64,000 bases of DNA from a bacterium (GTDB lineage: Bacteria > SAR324 > XYD2-FULL-50-16). The stretch covers positions 55,433 through 119,432 of the forward strand of contig JAHJTV010000011.1 in the NCBI GenBank assembly GCA_018829445.1, given 5' to 3'. Below are positions 1 through 9,375 of the stretch, one piece after another; the stretch's first letter is position 1, and each line of letters opens with the position of its first letter. Under the pieces are notes generated by a model. It saw nothing but the letters and a program-made list of their open reading frames with translations, searched no databases and had not been told where the DNA came from. Both the position numbers and the translations under genes were made by a program.

Positions 1-2
1 GC

Positions 3-1361
3 AAAGGCGACAGCTCATCTTTACGTGACTTGCACAAAATCCAGCTCTCTGTGCCAGACAAGGATTTCTTTTTGCACTTAAAAGCTGAGCTTCAGACCGA
101 GGACAAGAAAAGAAAGAAAGGGAAAAAGGGCTTTTTCGCTGGCGGTTTTTTTAGCGGACGAAAATCCGGGCAAATCGATCTTGAGGTAGCCAGAGAACAA
201 ATCAAATCCTTTAATAATTCATTCAAGATTAGAAAAACGAAGCAGGGCACTCCGGAAATTGTTGCACCCGGGTTGATGAGCATTCAGGAGATGAAGGATT
301 ATCGAGGAGCTGTGAAAAGATCTGCAGAGGCCGAGGAGGAAGGACACAGCTACCGGGCTCTGGAGGCAATCGTCAAGTTCATTGATTTGAGAAATAGTGG
401 TGTTGTGTCAAACAAGCAGGATGTGCTCCTGGATTGTCTTAAGAATATCGGATTGGCATTGTGCGAGGATGGTGGATTGAGTATGTTTCACGCAACCTGG
501 TTTTTCAGTGTTTATAAGGAATATCTCGGTCACTATCGGATGTTCAGAAAAGGGGAGTATGAGCGTGCATCTCAGATAGGCAACAAGGAGGTGAAAACGA
601 TAGCCAAGCAACTATTCCGGAAACAATACGAGTTGCCTCATTATTTACAATTGATTGATGAAAGTAAGAGGGATATCAAGCAGCTAATAAAATATGCAAA
701 AGACCCTTTTGTAAAACGAAGCTTGCACGGTCAAAAGGGATGTTCTGGTCAACACATCAAGAAGATTTTTCACGATTTTCTTCAGGACAAGCCCTCAAAA
801 GGCACTGAGCAGAATTACCTGAATGAGGTTAACATCATCATGTCATATGCCCTGTTTTTCTGCAGAATTCCCATGATGACTCCGCTGGTCGATTTTATCA
901 TCAAATCCATTCCCAATCTCGGGACAGAAACCACTCTATACAAAGAGAAAATATCCATTTCCCAAAAGCTGATACAACTCGAATTAATGGCTGGAATCGG
1001 CAGAAACGACGGGTCGGATGCCTCTGTCAAGAAAGTTCAGGAGGATGCCTATGCCATTTACAAGCATTGCACAAATCTAATCACTGATAATCGATTAACC
1101 AAGGATACAATCAAAGATGATATCCACACCTTTCCCTTCTTAAGACAAGCTATTGTTCTGATTAATTACAGACAGGTTTTAAATCGGAATAAGAAAGCCT
1201 TTCTGAAAATGCTGGAAGACTCTCTTAGCATTTTAGGAGTCCTGTCTGACGCTGCTCGAAGCGGGCAAAAAAACGTACTGAGAATTATTGAGTATGTGGA
1301 CGTCTACGAAAGAAACCTGGAAGCGATTATCCATCAAATCAAATCAGAACTTGCAGAATAA
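3..1361 (+). CDS. Unknown protein, 5' end cut by window edge
   Basis: The reading frame is open to the left edge, so this is probably the 3' part of a longer gene. The first usable in-frame start inside the window is a TTG at 30 with no clear ribosome binding site. At least 443 residues are visible. A very basic stretch rich in Lys, Arg, Gly and Phe lies near residues 25-48. The rest looks soluble and mostly helical. I see no signal peptide, membrane segment or recognisable catalytic motif. I do not recognise the family and assign no function. Confidence 0.6.
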   Translation, partial: KGDSSSLRDLHKIQLSVPDKDFFLHLKAELQTEDKKRKKGKKGFFAGGFFSGRKSGQIDLEVAREQIKSFNNSFKIRKTKQGTPEIVAPGLMSIQEMKDYRGAVKRSAEAEEEGHSYRALEAIVKFIDLRNSGVVSNKQDVLLDCLKNIGLALCEDGGLSMFHATWFFSVYKEYLGHYRMFRKGEYERASQIGNKEVKTIAKQLFRKQYELPHYLQLIDESKRDIKQLIKYAKDPFVKRSLHGQKGCSGQHIKKIFHDFLQDKPSKGTEQNYLNEVNIIMSYALFFCRIPMMTPLVDFIIKSIPNLGTETTLYKEKISISQKLIQLELMAGIGRNDGSDASVKKVQEDAYAIYKHCTNLITDNRLTKDTIKDDIHTFPFLRQAIVLINYRQVLNRNKKAFLKMLEDSLSILGVLSDAARSGQKNVLRIIEYVDVYERNLEAIIHQIKSELAE

Positions 1362-1408
1362 AATCCATTGGCATGGTTTATATGAGTAATACCAAGCCTA
1401 ATAGAGTG

Positions 1409-1717
1409 TTACAGATCTTTTATTATACAAATGATCCGATTCAGAAAAAAACGTATTATTCGATATAGAATAATAATGACTATGGGCAGGAGCATTATTG
1501 CCAGAAATATAATAAGGGTAATGGAATTGCTCTGCTCCAACCGTTTTCTCGCTTGTTCAACCCGATAGATCTTTCCGCAAATTCCGGCTTTATCCGCATA
1601 CCGGGGATTCTGTTTGCAGTGCTCAAATCCGCAACCTGCAATCAGAAAAACCATTGGGATAATCATCAGAAGTTGTTTTAATCCGATAAAGAAAACCGGG
1701 AATTTAACCATATGCAT
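1409..1717 (-). CDS. Small putative lipoprotein with C-terminal membrane segment
   Basis: This encodes 102 residues. An N-terminal hydrophobic stretch ends in a lipobox-like LIAGC near residues 25-29, so lipidation at that Cys is likely. A short Cys-containing middle (CKQNPRYADKAGICGKIYRVEQARKR region) follows, then a second strongly hydrophobic segment near residues 68-92 and a basic tail. A start at the second Met (MVKF) is equally possible, and neither start has a strong ribosome binding site. It lies convergent to the first gene and downstream of the LysR gene. The function is unknown. Confidence 0.5.
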   Translation of the reverse strand: MHMVKFPVFFIGLKQLLMIIPMVFLIAGCGFEHCKQNPRYADKAGICGKIYRVEQARKRLEQSNSITLIIFLAIMLLPIVIIILYRIIRFFLNRIICIIKDL

Positions 1718-1733
1718 AGGGAATGATTCATTT

Positions 1734-2633
1734 TTAGTTGATGATCCTGTGTTCCCATGGAGGATAGGGGTTAAAATAGTCCATGAGAAAACTGATGAGC
1801 AACCTGACCTTTGCTGAGAGAAATCTTTTTTGAGGATAGACCAACCAGATATCGGAGTGTTTAACTTTCCACTCTTCCAGTACCGGTATCAACTGCCCTT
1901 TTTTAAATGCCTGGTAAGCCGTGAAAGAGGCAAGCCTGGTTATTCCCAGACCTTCAATAGCTGCTATCAGAAGTGAGAGAGCACTATTGGCATGCCAACT
2001 GCCATTAACTTTCATCTCAATCTCTTTTTTTCCTTTTTTAAATTCCCAAATATTGGACGTTCCGACCAGACAATTGTGGCTCAGTAAATCCTCCGGTTTT
2101 TGAGGGATCGGATGTTGGGCAAAGTAAGCAGGACTACCGCAGATATGATAATGAACATGGGTGACCCTGCGGGTCATAAATCTAGAATCAGTGGGGCGTA
2201 ATCCAATGGCAAGATCAAAATCATCATCCTGAAGATCCAGGTGTTTATGATATCGCAGATCAAGTGATAATCCGGGATAATTGGCTATAAATTCAGCAAA
2301 TGCTTTGGCAAAAAAACGTTCACCCAAGGGACCGCTAACGGAGTCAATTCTTATAATTCCCTTTGGCTCCACCTGCAACTGTGTTACTTCCGATTCTGCT
2401 TCTTCCAATTCGGCTACAATTTTTGCACACCGTTTGTAATATGATTCCCCAATCTGGGTCAGTGAAAGCCGTCGTGTTGTTCGATTTAAAAGTCGGGCTC
2501 CAAGACGGTCTTCCAGTTTAGCGATTTTTTGACTGACATGGGATTTGGATATTCCCAGCGTACTGGCCGCTTTGGAAAAGCTCCCGGTTTCAACCACTTG
2601 AACCAGTTCTTCGAACCCTTCCCATCTGCTCAT
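1734..2633 (-). CDS. LysR-family transcriptional regulator
   Basis: At 299 residues this has the normal LysR length. The N-terminal winged helix-turn-helix (about residues 3-62) contains SFSKAASTLGISKSHVSQKI and LGARLLNRTTRRLSLT. The effector domain (about 90-290) is of the two-lobe periplasmic-binding-like type. It is of the subgroup with the GxxRxDSxxxxG entry to the effector domain (GIIRIDSVSGPLG). The gene is transcribed away from the adjacent MFS transporter across a 196-bp gap, the classical arrangement in which the regulator controls the divergent gene. The ligand cannot be told from the sequence. Confidence 0.9.
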   Translation of the reverse strand: MSRWEGFEELVQVVETGSFSKAASTLGISKSHVSQKIAKLEDRLGARLLNRTTRRLSLTQIGESYYKRCAKIVAELEEAESEVTQLQVEPKGIIRIDSVSGPLGERFFAKAFAEFIANYPGLSLDLRYHKHLDLQDDDFDLAIGLRPTDSRFMTRRVTHVHYHICGSPAYFAQHPIPQKPEDLLSHNCLVGTSNIWEFKKGKKEIEMKVNGSWHANSALSLLIAAIEGLGITRLASFTAYQAFKKGQLIPVLEEWKVKHSDIWLVYPQKRFLSAKVRLLISFLMDYFNPYPPWEHRIIN

Positions 2634-2741
2634 TGTTCACTCATGAAAATAATGTTGTTAGAAATTATTGTCTATTCTCATATCCAATACAATGCTACGA
2701 TTTTATAAAAAATACATGCTAGCGACATCTCTTGCCAGTAT

Positions 2742-2770
2742 TTGACAAAAAAAAATCGAATTTTTAAACA
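2742..2770 (+). promoter_or_regulatory. Candidate sigma-70 promoter for the MFS gene
   Basis: A perfect TTGACA (2742-2747) is followed after 17 bases by TAAACA (2765-2770), a -35/-10 pair with ideal spacing but a weak -10. It sits in the gap between the divergent LysR and MFS genes, about 60 bases before the MFS start. The A/T-rich surroundings make a chance match possible. Confidence 0.35.
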
Positions 2771-2829
2771 AGTGCCTGAGATTAGGAATATTATGGTATC
2801 AGGTTTTTGATCGTATTTGAAGGAATCCC

Positions 2830-4023
2830 ATGACACTGATGATCGCAGCACCACAATCGTTCATTGCAAAGCACAAGACGGTCACTGTGCTATTTGCCCT
2901 CTGGTTGGGGCATTTTGCCGTGGATAGTTTCACCGGAATCTGGCCGATCTATAAAACATTGGCAGGTTTAGATCTGGTTAAGGCGGGATTAATAGCATCA
3001 ATTGGTGGATTTGTCGGTAACAGCCTGCAGATCGTTTTCGGCTATTTTGGAGATAAAGGTTGGAGTCGCATATTGCTTTCTCTGGGAGTTTTAGCCGCCG
3101 GCAGTATTATTTTTGTACCTTACATTGAAACGACCAATTACTTTTTAATGGGAGTTTTGGTCATGTTAACCTACCTGGGGTCATCTGCCTATCATCCCAG
3201 TGGAACTGGCACAGCCAGCACGTTTACTACTGTCAGCATAGGAAAAATTACTGCTTTGTTCTTATCCGGCGGATTTGTTGGGTATGCTTTTTCCCAGCTT
3301 CTGTTCACTAAGATTTATGCTGAAACAGGTGGAAAAACAGCCATCATGTTTCTGTTGGCCGTTGTTGTTGGGGGGCTGCTGTTTCTTTTATCTCCACCTG
3401 CAGCAAAACAAAAAACGAAACACAGTGGATTCTGGGCTGCAACCAAGGGGATCAGGCAACCGCTGACTTTTCTTTATATTGTGATGATCTGTGCTTCAGG
3501 CGTGAATATGGTTCTGGTTTTTTTGCTGCCGGATGTATTGCAGGCCAAGCAAGCCTCCACCTGGATGATATACGGAGGTGGGCACATGCTGATGGTGATG
3601 GGTGGTTGTGTTGGTTTGTTGCCCGCCGGTCATTTGGCTGATAAGTATGGACCAAGACAGGTAATGATGGTCGGATTGGTTGCATTGGGGATTTTATTAC
3701 CGGTTGTCGCGTTGTTTGAAGGCAACAACAACATTACTCTGGCAATATTGCTGTTTTTACTGGGTGTTTCCAGCAGTACCTGTAACGTGGTCGGCGTCAC
3801 CTACGGTAATCGCCTGATGCCCAAACATACCCGTACGGTTTCAGGATTATTAATGGGAAGTGCCTGGTGTGTTGCAGGTGTGTCCACTTTTATTGGGGGC
3901 TGGCTTGCAGATCCAAAATACGGCGGTTCACCTGAAAGTGCCCTGATATGGTTTGTTTTTGCAGTTGGTTGCGGATTTGTGTTCAGCTTTCTGCTCCCGC
4001 GGGCCTCCACTTTACAAAGATAG
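2830..4023 (+). CDS. MFS transporter, fosmidomycin-resistance (Fsr)-like
   Basis: This 397-residue, highly hydrophobic protein has about 12 predicted membrane segments, typical of the major facilitator superfamily. The loop motif YHPSGTGTAS after segment 4 resembles the FHP-containing motif of Fsr-type exporters, and GHLADKYGPRQVM is the duplicated MFS loop motif. The start has AAGGAA a few bases upstream. It is divergent from a LysR regulator that probably controls it. A drug or small-metabolite exporter is most likely; the substrate is not inferable. Confidence 0.85.
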   Translation: MTLMIAAPQSFIAKHKTVTVLFALWLGHFAVDSFTGIWPIYKTLAGLDLVKAGLIASIGGFVGNSLQIVFGYFGDKGWSRILLSLGVLAAGSIIFVPYIETTNYFLMGVLVMLTYLGSSAYHPSGTGTASTFTTVSIGKITALFLSGGFVGYAFSQLLFTKIYAETGGKTAIMFLLAVVVGGLLFLLSPPAAKQKTKHSGFWAATKGIRQPLTFLYIVMICASGVNMVLVFLLPDVLQAKQASTWMIYGGGHMLMVMGGCVGLLPAGHLADKYGPRQVMMVGLVALGILLPVVALFEGNNNITLAILLFLLGVSSSTCNVVGVTYGNRLMPKHTRTVSGLLMGSAWCVAGVSTFIGGWLADPKYGGSPESALIWFVFAVGCGFVFSFLLPRASTLQR

Positions 4024-4038
4024 ATTTATTCTTCAGAG

Positions 4039-4067
4039 GGCTCACAGTTACTTGATAACTGTGAGCC
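4039..4067. terminator. 12-bp perfect hairpin between convergent genes
   Basis: GGCTCACAGTTA pairs perfectly with TAACTGTGAGCC across a five-base loop. It lies in the 53-bp gap between the converging MFS and outer-membrane-protein genes, where a bidirectional terminator is expected. No strong T-run follows on either strand, so it may act as a transcript-end stabiliser rather than as a classical intrinsic terminator. Confidence 0.5.
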
Positions 4068-4076
4068 GACGCCGAT

Positions 4077-5468
4077 TTAGAATTGAAATTGTAGTTTAAA
4101 TACCAGCTGCTTCTGATCACGGTATACCCACATATTGCTTTCTTCCTTTTTTATGTCCGGATAGAAGGCGTCAAAGAAAAGAGTTATATTATCATTCCAG
4201 TTATATGATGTTCTCAAAGAGTGCATATAGCTGGTATAAGGCTCACTATAGCTGGTCATCCAGTTAACCGATAGGTCTTCGTTGAAAAAGGATTTACTCC
4301 AGACCACAACCAGCGAATTTGAATCTTCGGGAACGGTTTGGATATCGTCATTCCAATCGATAACATGGTTATTTACAGCTTCCAGGCTCAAGGTATAGTC
4401 CCCCCCCGGGGAATACTCCAATCCCAGTGCCGTATCAACAACATCCTTTTCAATAATCTGATAGGCCCCATTATTAAAGGCTTTGGGCAATTTTTTCCCG
4501 ATTTCCCCTTTTAACAGGAAGTTTCCAGTTGCGTAATTGAAGGTGATTCCGGCCATGGTATAGCGCTGCTTGATTTTGGTAAAAAGTAGTTTTCCGGAAT
4601 TGGTGTATCCGTCCAGGCGGTAAGCATAGTCGTTATCTATCAAACTGGCAGCCATGATACCAACATCACTTTTGCCGAAGGTTTTCTTCCATCTCAGACC
4701 ATATTCAAATAACTCTTCATCCGATGTCACGTCCTGGTAAACGGCAAGGCCGGCAAACGGGTCATAATAGTAAGCTGTTCCTTTTTCGGGGTACTCATTA
4801 AAACCTGGATCAGGGATAAAAAAGAAGCTCCAGTCTCCGATGGTTGAAAACTGATCAATGATTACTATGGGTTGTCCGATTCTTGATTCTTCAAGAGAGA
4901 TGAAAAACAGTTCCGAATAGTCCCTGGGGCTGATCACATCAGTTATTGCTCCTCCGTCAGATTCTCCCCAAATTAAGATCTGAACACCGGCTTTTATACT
5001 GGTATCTGAAAAACTGGCTTGCAGAAAAGCTTCCTTACTGCTGGTTTCAAACAGAGCCTCTTCATTCTCAGCTTCAGCACGATGATCATTACTCCAAAAA
5101 GCGCTTAACTTGGAATCAAACTGCAGAAAGAAGTTATTGAGGAAAAATTTCGAATACTCAAGGCGAAATGAAGTCCGGTTGTTGTTAATTCCATCCGGAT
5201 CTTCGGTTTTGTAGGATACTTCATGTCTCAACGTGAATCGGATAGGCTCCAGGAGTGAAGATAAAAAGGGGGTTGTTGCAGTTTCGTCCTCCAGCAACAA
5301 TTCACCCATGTTCTCATCTTCGAAGACAAGCTCTGTTTCATCCAATCCTTCGGATTCGAAGGACTCGTCCTCAAATTCCAACTCTGTATCATCAGGAATC
5401 AGGGTGTCCTGGGCACCGAGCGGAAAACAGAATAGAAGGATAGCAAACAACAAACAAAGTGCTTTCAT
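4077..5468 (-). CDS. Outer-membrane beta-barrel protein of an RND export operon
   Basis: The 463-residue protein begins with a signal peptide (MKALCLLFAILLFCFPLGAQ) and ends in an alternating aromatic segment closing with F (LVFKLQFQF), as expected of a BAM-inserted outer-membrane barrel. After the signal there is a strikingly acidic linker (about residues 25-65, many D/E with repeated ELEFEDE/ELVFEDE-type units). The rest is rich in aromatic beta-strand patterns. It is the last gene of the operon with the LolA-like and MMPL genes, starting 24 bases after the LolA-like stop. It is probably the outer-membrane partner, possibly DUF1302-like. The role is inferred from context. Confidence 0.75.
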   Translation of the reverse strand: MKALCLLFAILLFCFPLGAQDTLIPDDTELEFEDESFESEGLDETELVFEDENMGELLLEDETATTPFLSSLLEPIRFTLRHEVSYKTEDPDGINNNRTSFRLEYSKFFLNNFFLQFDSKLSAFWSNDHRAEAENEEALFETSSKEAFLQASFSDTSIKAGVQILIWGESDGGAITDVISPRDYSELFFISLEESRIGQPIVIIDQFSTIGDWSFFFIPDPGFNEYPEKGTAYYYDPFAGLAVYQDVTSDEELFEYGLRWKKTFGKSDVGIMAASLIDNDYAYRLDGYTNSGKLLFTKIKQRYTMAGITFNYATGNFLLKGEIGKKLPKAFNNGAYQIIEKDVVDTALGLEYSPGGDYTLSLEAVNNHVIDWNDDIQTVPEDSNSLVVVWSKSFFNEDLSVNWMTSYSEPYTSYMHSLRTSYNWNDNITLFFDAFYPDIKKEESNMWVYRDQKQLVFKLQFQF

Positions 5469-5492
5469 TTTTCTTATTCCACATTTCTCAGA

Positions 5493-6380
5493 TTATTTAA
5501 TATAAGTGCGAAGTTCATTCAGGTTCCTTTCCCTGAAAGCAAAATCGGTTAGGGTTCTCTGGGTCAAGAACTCATCAGGCACTTCCATATTGAATGCCAC
5601 GGACAGAAGCTCCATGTTGGTCACTCTGCGGGTGGAGAGGTTGTTCATTGTCACTTTTCTGGATACCCATACGTTATCGATTTCTTCTACGTCTCTCATG
5701 ATCAGTTGTTTGTAGAGCTTTCCATATCGATTATAAAGGTTGGCCTTTAAAATAATGAATCTCTCCTTATCGATCCAGGAAATGGTTTTACCGTATCTGG
5801 TTTTTCTCGCTCTTTCCGGGGTGGGTACCGATTCAATAATCCACACCGGTTGTTTTGCATAGGTACCCTCTTCAAGTATTTTGTATGTATAATCATCTAT
5901 TTTTTGGGACTCCATGTCTTCAATGGAAAACTCCGTGCCGAAAAAACTGCCGCTCTCATCACTCTCCTCACTGCTTGCAATCATACGTTTTACCTTCCCC
6001 AACGCCGACAGGTAAAGCCAGGTATCGGAATCCTTACCCGGGGCATCGTAGTCATATGTCAACATGCCGATTCCCTTATCACTGACAGGTTCAAGAATAA
6101 TGGCGATGGATCGCGAATCTTTGTTATCAACTCCAGTATCCTTTTGAACACTCTCAATGACTTTGATTCTGGGATTTTCGGCACAACGCATCTGTTTTTG
6201 CGCGACCGAGTATTTACAGGTAGAAAGCTTCATCTTCTGAACAGCCGAGGTATAAGATTCCTTGGATATCTTATCCACTTTAATCATAATATCCCTGGCT
6301 GACTCGGCTAAAAGTGAAGATGATATCATCAGAAAAAAAACAGCTGAAAATATCTGAAAAATAAATTGAAGCGATTTCAT
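5493..6380 (-). CDS. LolA-like outer-membrane lipoprotein-sorting family protein
   Basis: This encodes 295 residues. A signal peptide (MKSLQFIFQIFSAVFFLMI..LLAES) is followed by a domain typical of the LolA-like family paired with MMPL transporters: DTWLYLSALGKVKRM, FGTEFSIEDM, and an ISWIDKERFIILKANLYNRYGK strand pattern. I place the start at 6380 because AGAGGA lies just upstream; an alternative TTG at 6401 overlaps the stop of the RND gene. Proteins of this fold carry lipid or hydrophobic cargo in the periplasm, so it is likely the periplasmic shuttle between the RND pump and the barrel protein. Confidence 0.85.
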   Translation of the reverse strand: MKSLQFIFQIFSAVFFLMISSSLLAESARDIMIKVDKISKESYTSAVQKMKLSTCKYSVAQKQMRCAENPRIKVIESVQKDTGVDNKDSRSIAIILEPVSDKGIGMLTYDYDAPGKDSDTWLYLSALGKVKRMIASSEESDESGSFFGTEFSIEDMESQKIDDYTYKILEEGTYAKQPVWIIESVPTPERARKTRYGKTISWIDKERFIILKANLYNRYGKLYKQLIMRDVEEIDNVWVSRKVTMNNLSTRRVTNMELLSVAFNMEVPDEFLTQRTLTDFAFRERNLNELRTYIK

Positions 6381-6397
6381 TTTTCCTCTTTTGGTTA

Positions 6398-9055
6398 TCA
6401 ATTTGTTAACACGCTGGATTGTTTTGCCCTTTTTCGTTGAAATTTGGGCTTAAAAATCAGGATCATTGCCGGCAGTAAAAAAAGGTCACACATCAGGGCT
6501 ACAAAGATTGCCGTTGTCCCGAATCGTCCCATATTTGAAGTTCCCATATGGGTTGAAAAAGCCATAATACTGAATCCAAATCCGAGAATTAATGTTGTGA
6601 ACGTAATGGCCTGGCCGACTTCACTGATGGTATCTTTCAGTGCCCTGTTGATATCACCATCAATCAGGACTTCTCCCCGGTAGTGGGTAATAAAATGGAT
6701 GGTATCATCAACGGCAATTCCGATAATAACGGGGGCCATAATCATGGTATCCATATCCAGCGCTATTCCCAGCAATCCCAGCAGACCAAATGTCAATGTA
6801 GCCGGTATCAGGTTGGGGATGATGGAGATTAAACCGGCTCTGAATGATCCGAAGATAAATATCAAAATAATGCTGATCACAAAAATTGCCAACCCAAGGC
6901 TCTTCAGTTGCGACCAGGTGATATAATCGGAGAGCTCCATAATCAGGGCCAAACCTCCCGTGATAGTGACTTCCGTATCCGGGTATTCCTGTTTTAGCAT
7001 TGTTACGGCTTCATCAATATCCCTTCGCATAAAATCAAAGGCTTTGATATATTCATAGGAACCGGTGTTGAATAACTGGACGCTGATATGGGACTTGCTA
7101 TAATCATCCGAAACCAGCTTTCTTCGGTCGTCGGGATTGGCATTGTTAAACAGAAACAGGGTTTGTGACAATACGTTTTGATTCGCAGGAATGATATACA
7201 TCTCTTCCCTGCCCTCACTCAGTGTTTGATAGGAATCCTTCACAATATCAACCAGGGATGAGGTCCGAACAACCAGTGTACTGTATTTCTTTTCGATCTT
7301 TTGCTGGAGATCATCCATTATATTGAGAACAAACGGGTCCTGAAAGGCATACTCGGCTCCCATGTCAAGATAGATCTCCATATTCTGTGTCCCCATCATT
7401 TCCCGATCGACGATCTCATAAGTATCCCTGATTTTCGTTCCCTCCTTAAACTGCTCGATCATATTGGAATCCACCCTGACCCTGGTAGCCCCATAAATGC
7501 AAACCCCGAAAATAACCAGGAAGAAAACGGCGAAACCAAACGGACTTCTTTGCACAAGAGGCAACACCCGGTTCAACATTTTATGTATATAACGGGAAAA
7601 GTCAGGAATATATTTGGCTGTTGCCGAAGAAAAGGAAGATATAGCAGCGGTTATCTTTTGCAGCATCGAGTAAAACCTGGGAAAAAGCCTGTCAACTGCC
7701 GCTCCAAAACGGTTCTGAGAAAGTTCTTTCTCCTTCACCGGTGACCAGAGATCCAGCATGACCGGCAACAGATATATCGTGAAGATAAAGGCCAGACCAA
7801 CACCAGCCGCTGACATAAAACCGAATACTTTAATGTGGGCAATGGGAGTGAAGGTCAGAGCCAGCATCCCTACCATGGTCGTAACTGAGGTCAGCAAGCA
7901 TGCCAGGGCCGATTTGCGAAACGCCATTCTTAGAGAATTTTGATGATCTTGCCCTTTTTTCCTGAAGAACAAATAACCCGATAAGATGTGAATGGCATCT
8001 GCCGTACCCACAGCCAGAATCAACATGACTGTCAGCATCAGCATGGTGGTGATGGTAATCCCCAGCCAACCTGCAAGTCCGACTGTCCAAATAGTACTTA
8101 ACACCACAATCGAAACCGGCCAGACTACGGCACTCAGTGAGCGAAAGAGAAACCACAGTAATATTACCATGATGAACAACATCCCAATGGTCATCGGCCC
8201 CATCTCCTCCATTATTTCCATGCCGTATTCCATCATTGGAGCATTTCCGACGGGGTAGTATTCCAGGTGATCTACATATTCAGCCTTATTCAGAACGGCA
8301 TTAATCTCTTCCATCAATCCCAGATAATCATTCATGTCGGTGGGTTTAAAACGAATCCTTTCTGCAGGAATTCCTTCATCCACCTCCATGGTTATATCGT
8401 CCATCGCCAATTCTTCGCCGAATTCAGAATCTTCATTGGCAATTTCGCCAGATGACGATACGAAGTCCATGGGAATGGTGCCGAAATCTGTTTCAATGAA
8501 AATCCCCCCATATTTTTGATCCTTTGAAAAATAGAGCAGGGGAAATGTTTTCTGTGATTTTGCTGTTTTTTGAATATTATCAAGATCCTCCTGTGAGGTC
8601 GGAATGGTGTTTCCTACCAGGTGACTTGAAATTAATGAATCCTCTTCAGCTTTTAAAACAGGGGCATTAACAAGAGTGTTAATTCTGACAATGTGCTCTA
8701 ACTTGGAATTTTCTCCCTCCTTCAACCTTAACCTGAAATTGAGAAGATCTTCACGAATTCCTTTTACAACCTGTAAGGAATTGGCGGAAAAAACATTGCC
8801 ATCTTTGGGTTTATAGACTATGAAAACACCATCATCACTGCCGAATTCATCTTTAAACTTATCCAGTGCTACCTTAATGGGGTCATCATCAGCGAACCAT
8901 CCCTCCAAGGTCATATCAAATTCGGTCTGCTTGATACCGAAAGCAACAAACACGGTAAATGCTATAAAAAACAGCCAGACCAGCCATTTTTTTCTTCGCA
9001 GCCAGTCGGGAACGGTCTCAAAATAAAGCGACATGGAGTTTAAAATGCTTTTCAT
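6398..9055 (-). CDS. MMPL/RND-superfamily exporter
   Basis: The protein has 885 residues and an internally duplicated RND layout: one N-terminal membrane helix (about 20-40), a large periplasmic loop, five clustered helices (about 290-440), a second single helix near 520, a second loop and a final helix cluster (about 730-870). The motif IGIAVDDTIHFITHYR in the second half, and AVGTADAIHILSGY in the first, carry the Asp residues typical of proton-coupled MMPL proteins. I chose the ATG at 9055 because AGAGGAAG precedes it; a TTG at 9073 is less likely. With the LolA-like and barrel genes it forms a plausible lipid or hydrophobe export system. Confidence 0.9.
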   Translation of the reverse strand: MKSILNSMSLYFETVPDWLRRKKWLVWLFFIAFTVFVAFGIKQTEFDMTLEGWFADDDPIKVALDKFKDEFGSDDGVFIVYKPKDGNVFSANSLQVVKGIREDLLNFRLRLKEGENSKLEHIVRINTLVNAPVLKAEEDSLISSHLVGNTIPTSQEDLDNIQKTAKSQKTFPLLYFSKDQKYGGIFIETDFGTIPMDFVSSSGEIANEDSEFGEELAMDDITMEVDEGIPAERIRFKPTDMNDYLGLMEEINAVLNKAEYVDHLEYYPVGNAPMMEYGMEIMEEMGPMTIGMLFIMVILLWFLFRSLSAVVWPVSIVVLSTIWTVGLAGWLGITITTMLMLTVMLILAVGTADAIHILSGYLFFRKKGQDHQNSLRMAFRKSALACLLTSVTTMVGMLALTFTPIAHIKVFGFMSAAGVGLAFIFTIYLLPVMLDLWSPVKEKELSQNRFGAAVDRLFPRFYSMLQKITAAISSFSSATAKYIPDFSRYIHKMLNRVLPLVQRSPFGFAVFFLVIFGVCIYGATRVRVDSNMIEQFKEGTKIRDTYEIVDREMMGTQNMEIYLDMGAEYAFQDPFVLNIMDDLQQKIEKKYSTLVVRTSSLVDIVKDSYQTLSEGREEMYIIPANQNVLSQTLFLFNNANPDDRRKLVSDDYSKSHISVQLFNTGSYEYIKAFDFMRRDIDEAVTMLKQEYPDTEVTITGGLALIMELSDYITWSQLKSLGLAIFVISIILIFIFGSFRAGLISIIPNLIPATLTFGLLGLLGIALDMDTMIMAPVIIGIAVDDTIHFITHYRGEVLIDGDINRALKDTISEVGQAITFTTLILGFGFSIMAFSTHMGTSNMGRFGTTAIFVALMCDLFLLPAMILIFKPKFQRKRAKQSSVLTN

Positions 9056-9074
9056 GATCTTCCTCTCTAACAAT

Positions 9075-9371
9075 TTACTTTTTCAACATGCTGATCAATT
9101 CTTCCAACTCTTCAACATATTCGGTTAACGCCCTTGAACCCAGGGGGGTTAATGAAACAGTTGTATAGGGTTTGTTATCCTTGAACGCCTTATGAATTTC
9201 CAGATACTGAGCTTCCTTTAGCTTTTTTAGCTGTATTGATAGATTGCCTGAAGTGAACGATAGTTTTTCCTGCAATTCACTAAAACTGACAGCTTCCTTT
9301 TCATTGGAGGCCAAATGAGTCAGAATCCTCAACCGAGCCCTCTCATGTATGATTTTGTCCAGTTTGGCCAC
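9075..9371 (-). CDS. Winged-helix transcriptional regulator (MarR/ArsR-like)
   Basis: This encodes 98 residues starting at a GTG. The evidence for that start is AAGGAG spaced seven bases upstream and a natural beginning VAKLDKIIHERARLRIL. A longer ORF up to 9437 would run into the preceding gene and has a Cys-rich extension of no evident meaning. The protein is almost entirely a winged HTH (VSFSELQEKLSFTSGNLSIQ, then KPYTTVSLTPLGSRAL as the wing), of the short type often annotated as a transcriptional regulator with HTH_27. It sits between the membrane protein and the exporter and likely controls this operon. Confidence 0.85.
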   Translation of the reverse strand: MAKLDKIIHERARLRILTHLASNEKEAVSFSELQEKLSFTSGNLSIQLKKLKEAQYLEIHKAFKDNKPYTTVSLTPLGSRALTEYVEELEELISMLKK

Positions 9372-9375
9372 CGGT

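Noticed and set aside
5233..5505. Plus-strand Ser-rich ORFs opposite the barrel-protein gene
   Set aside because: The serine richness is the mirror of the acidic codons on the minus strand.
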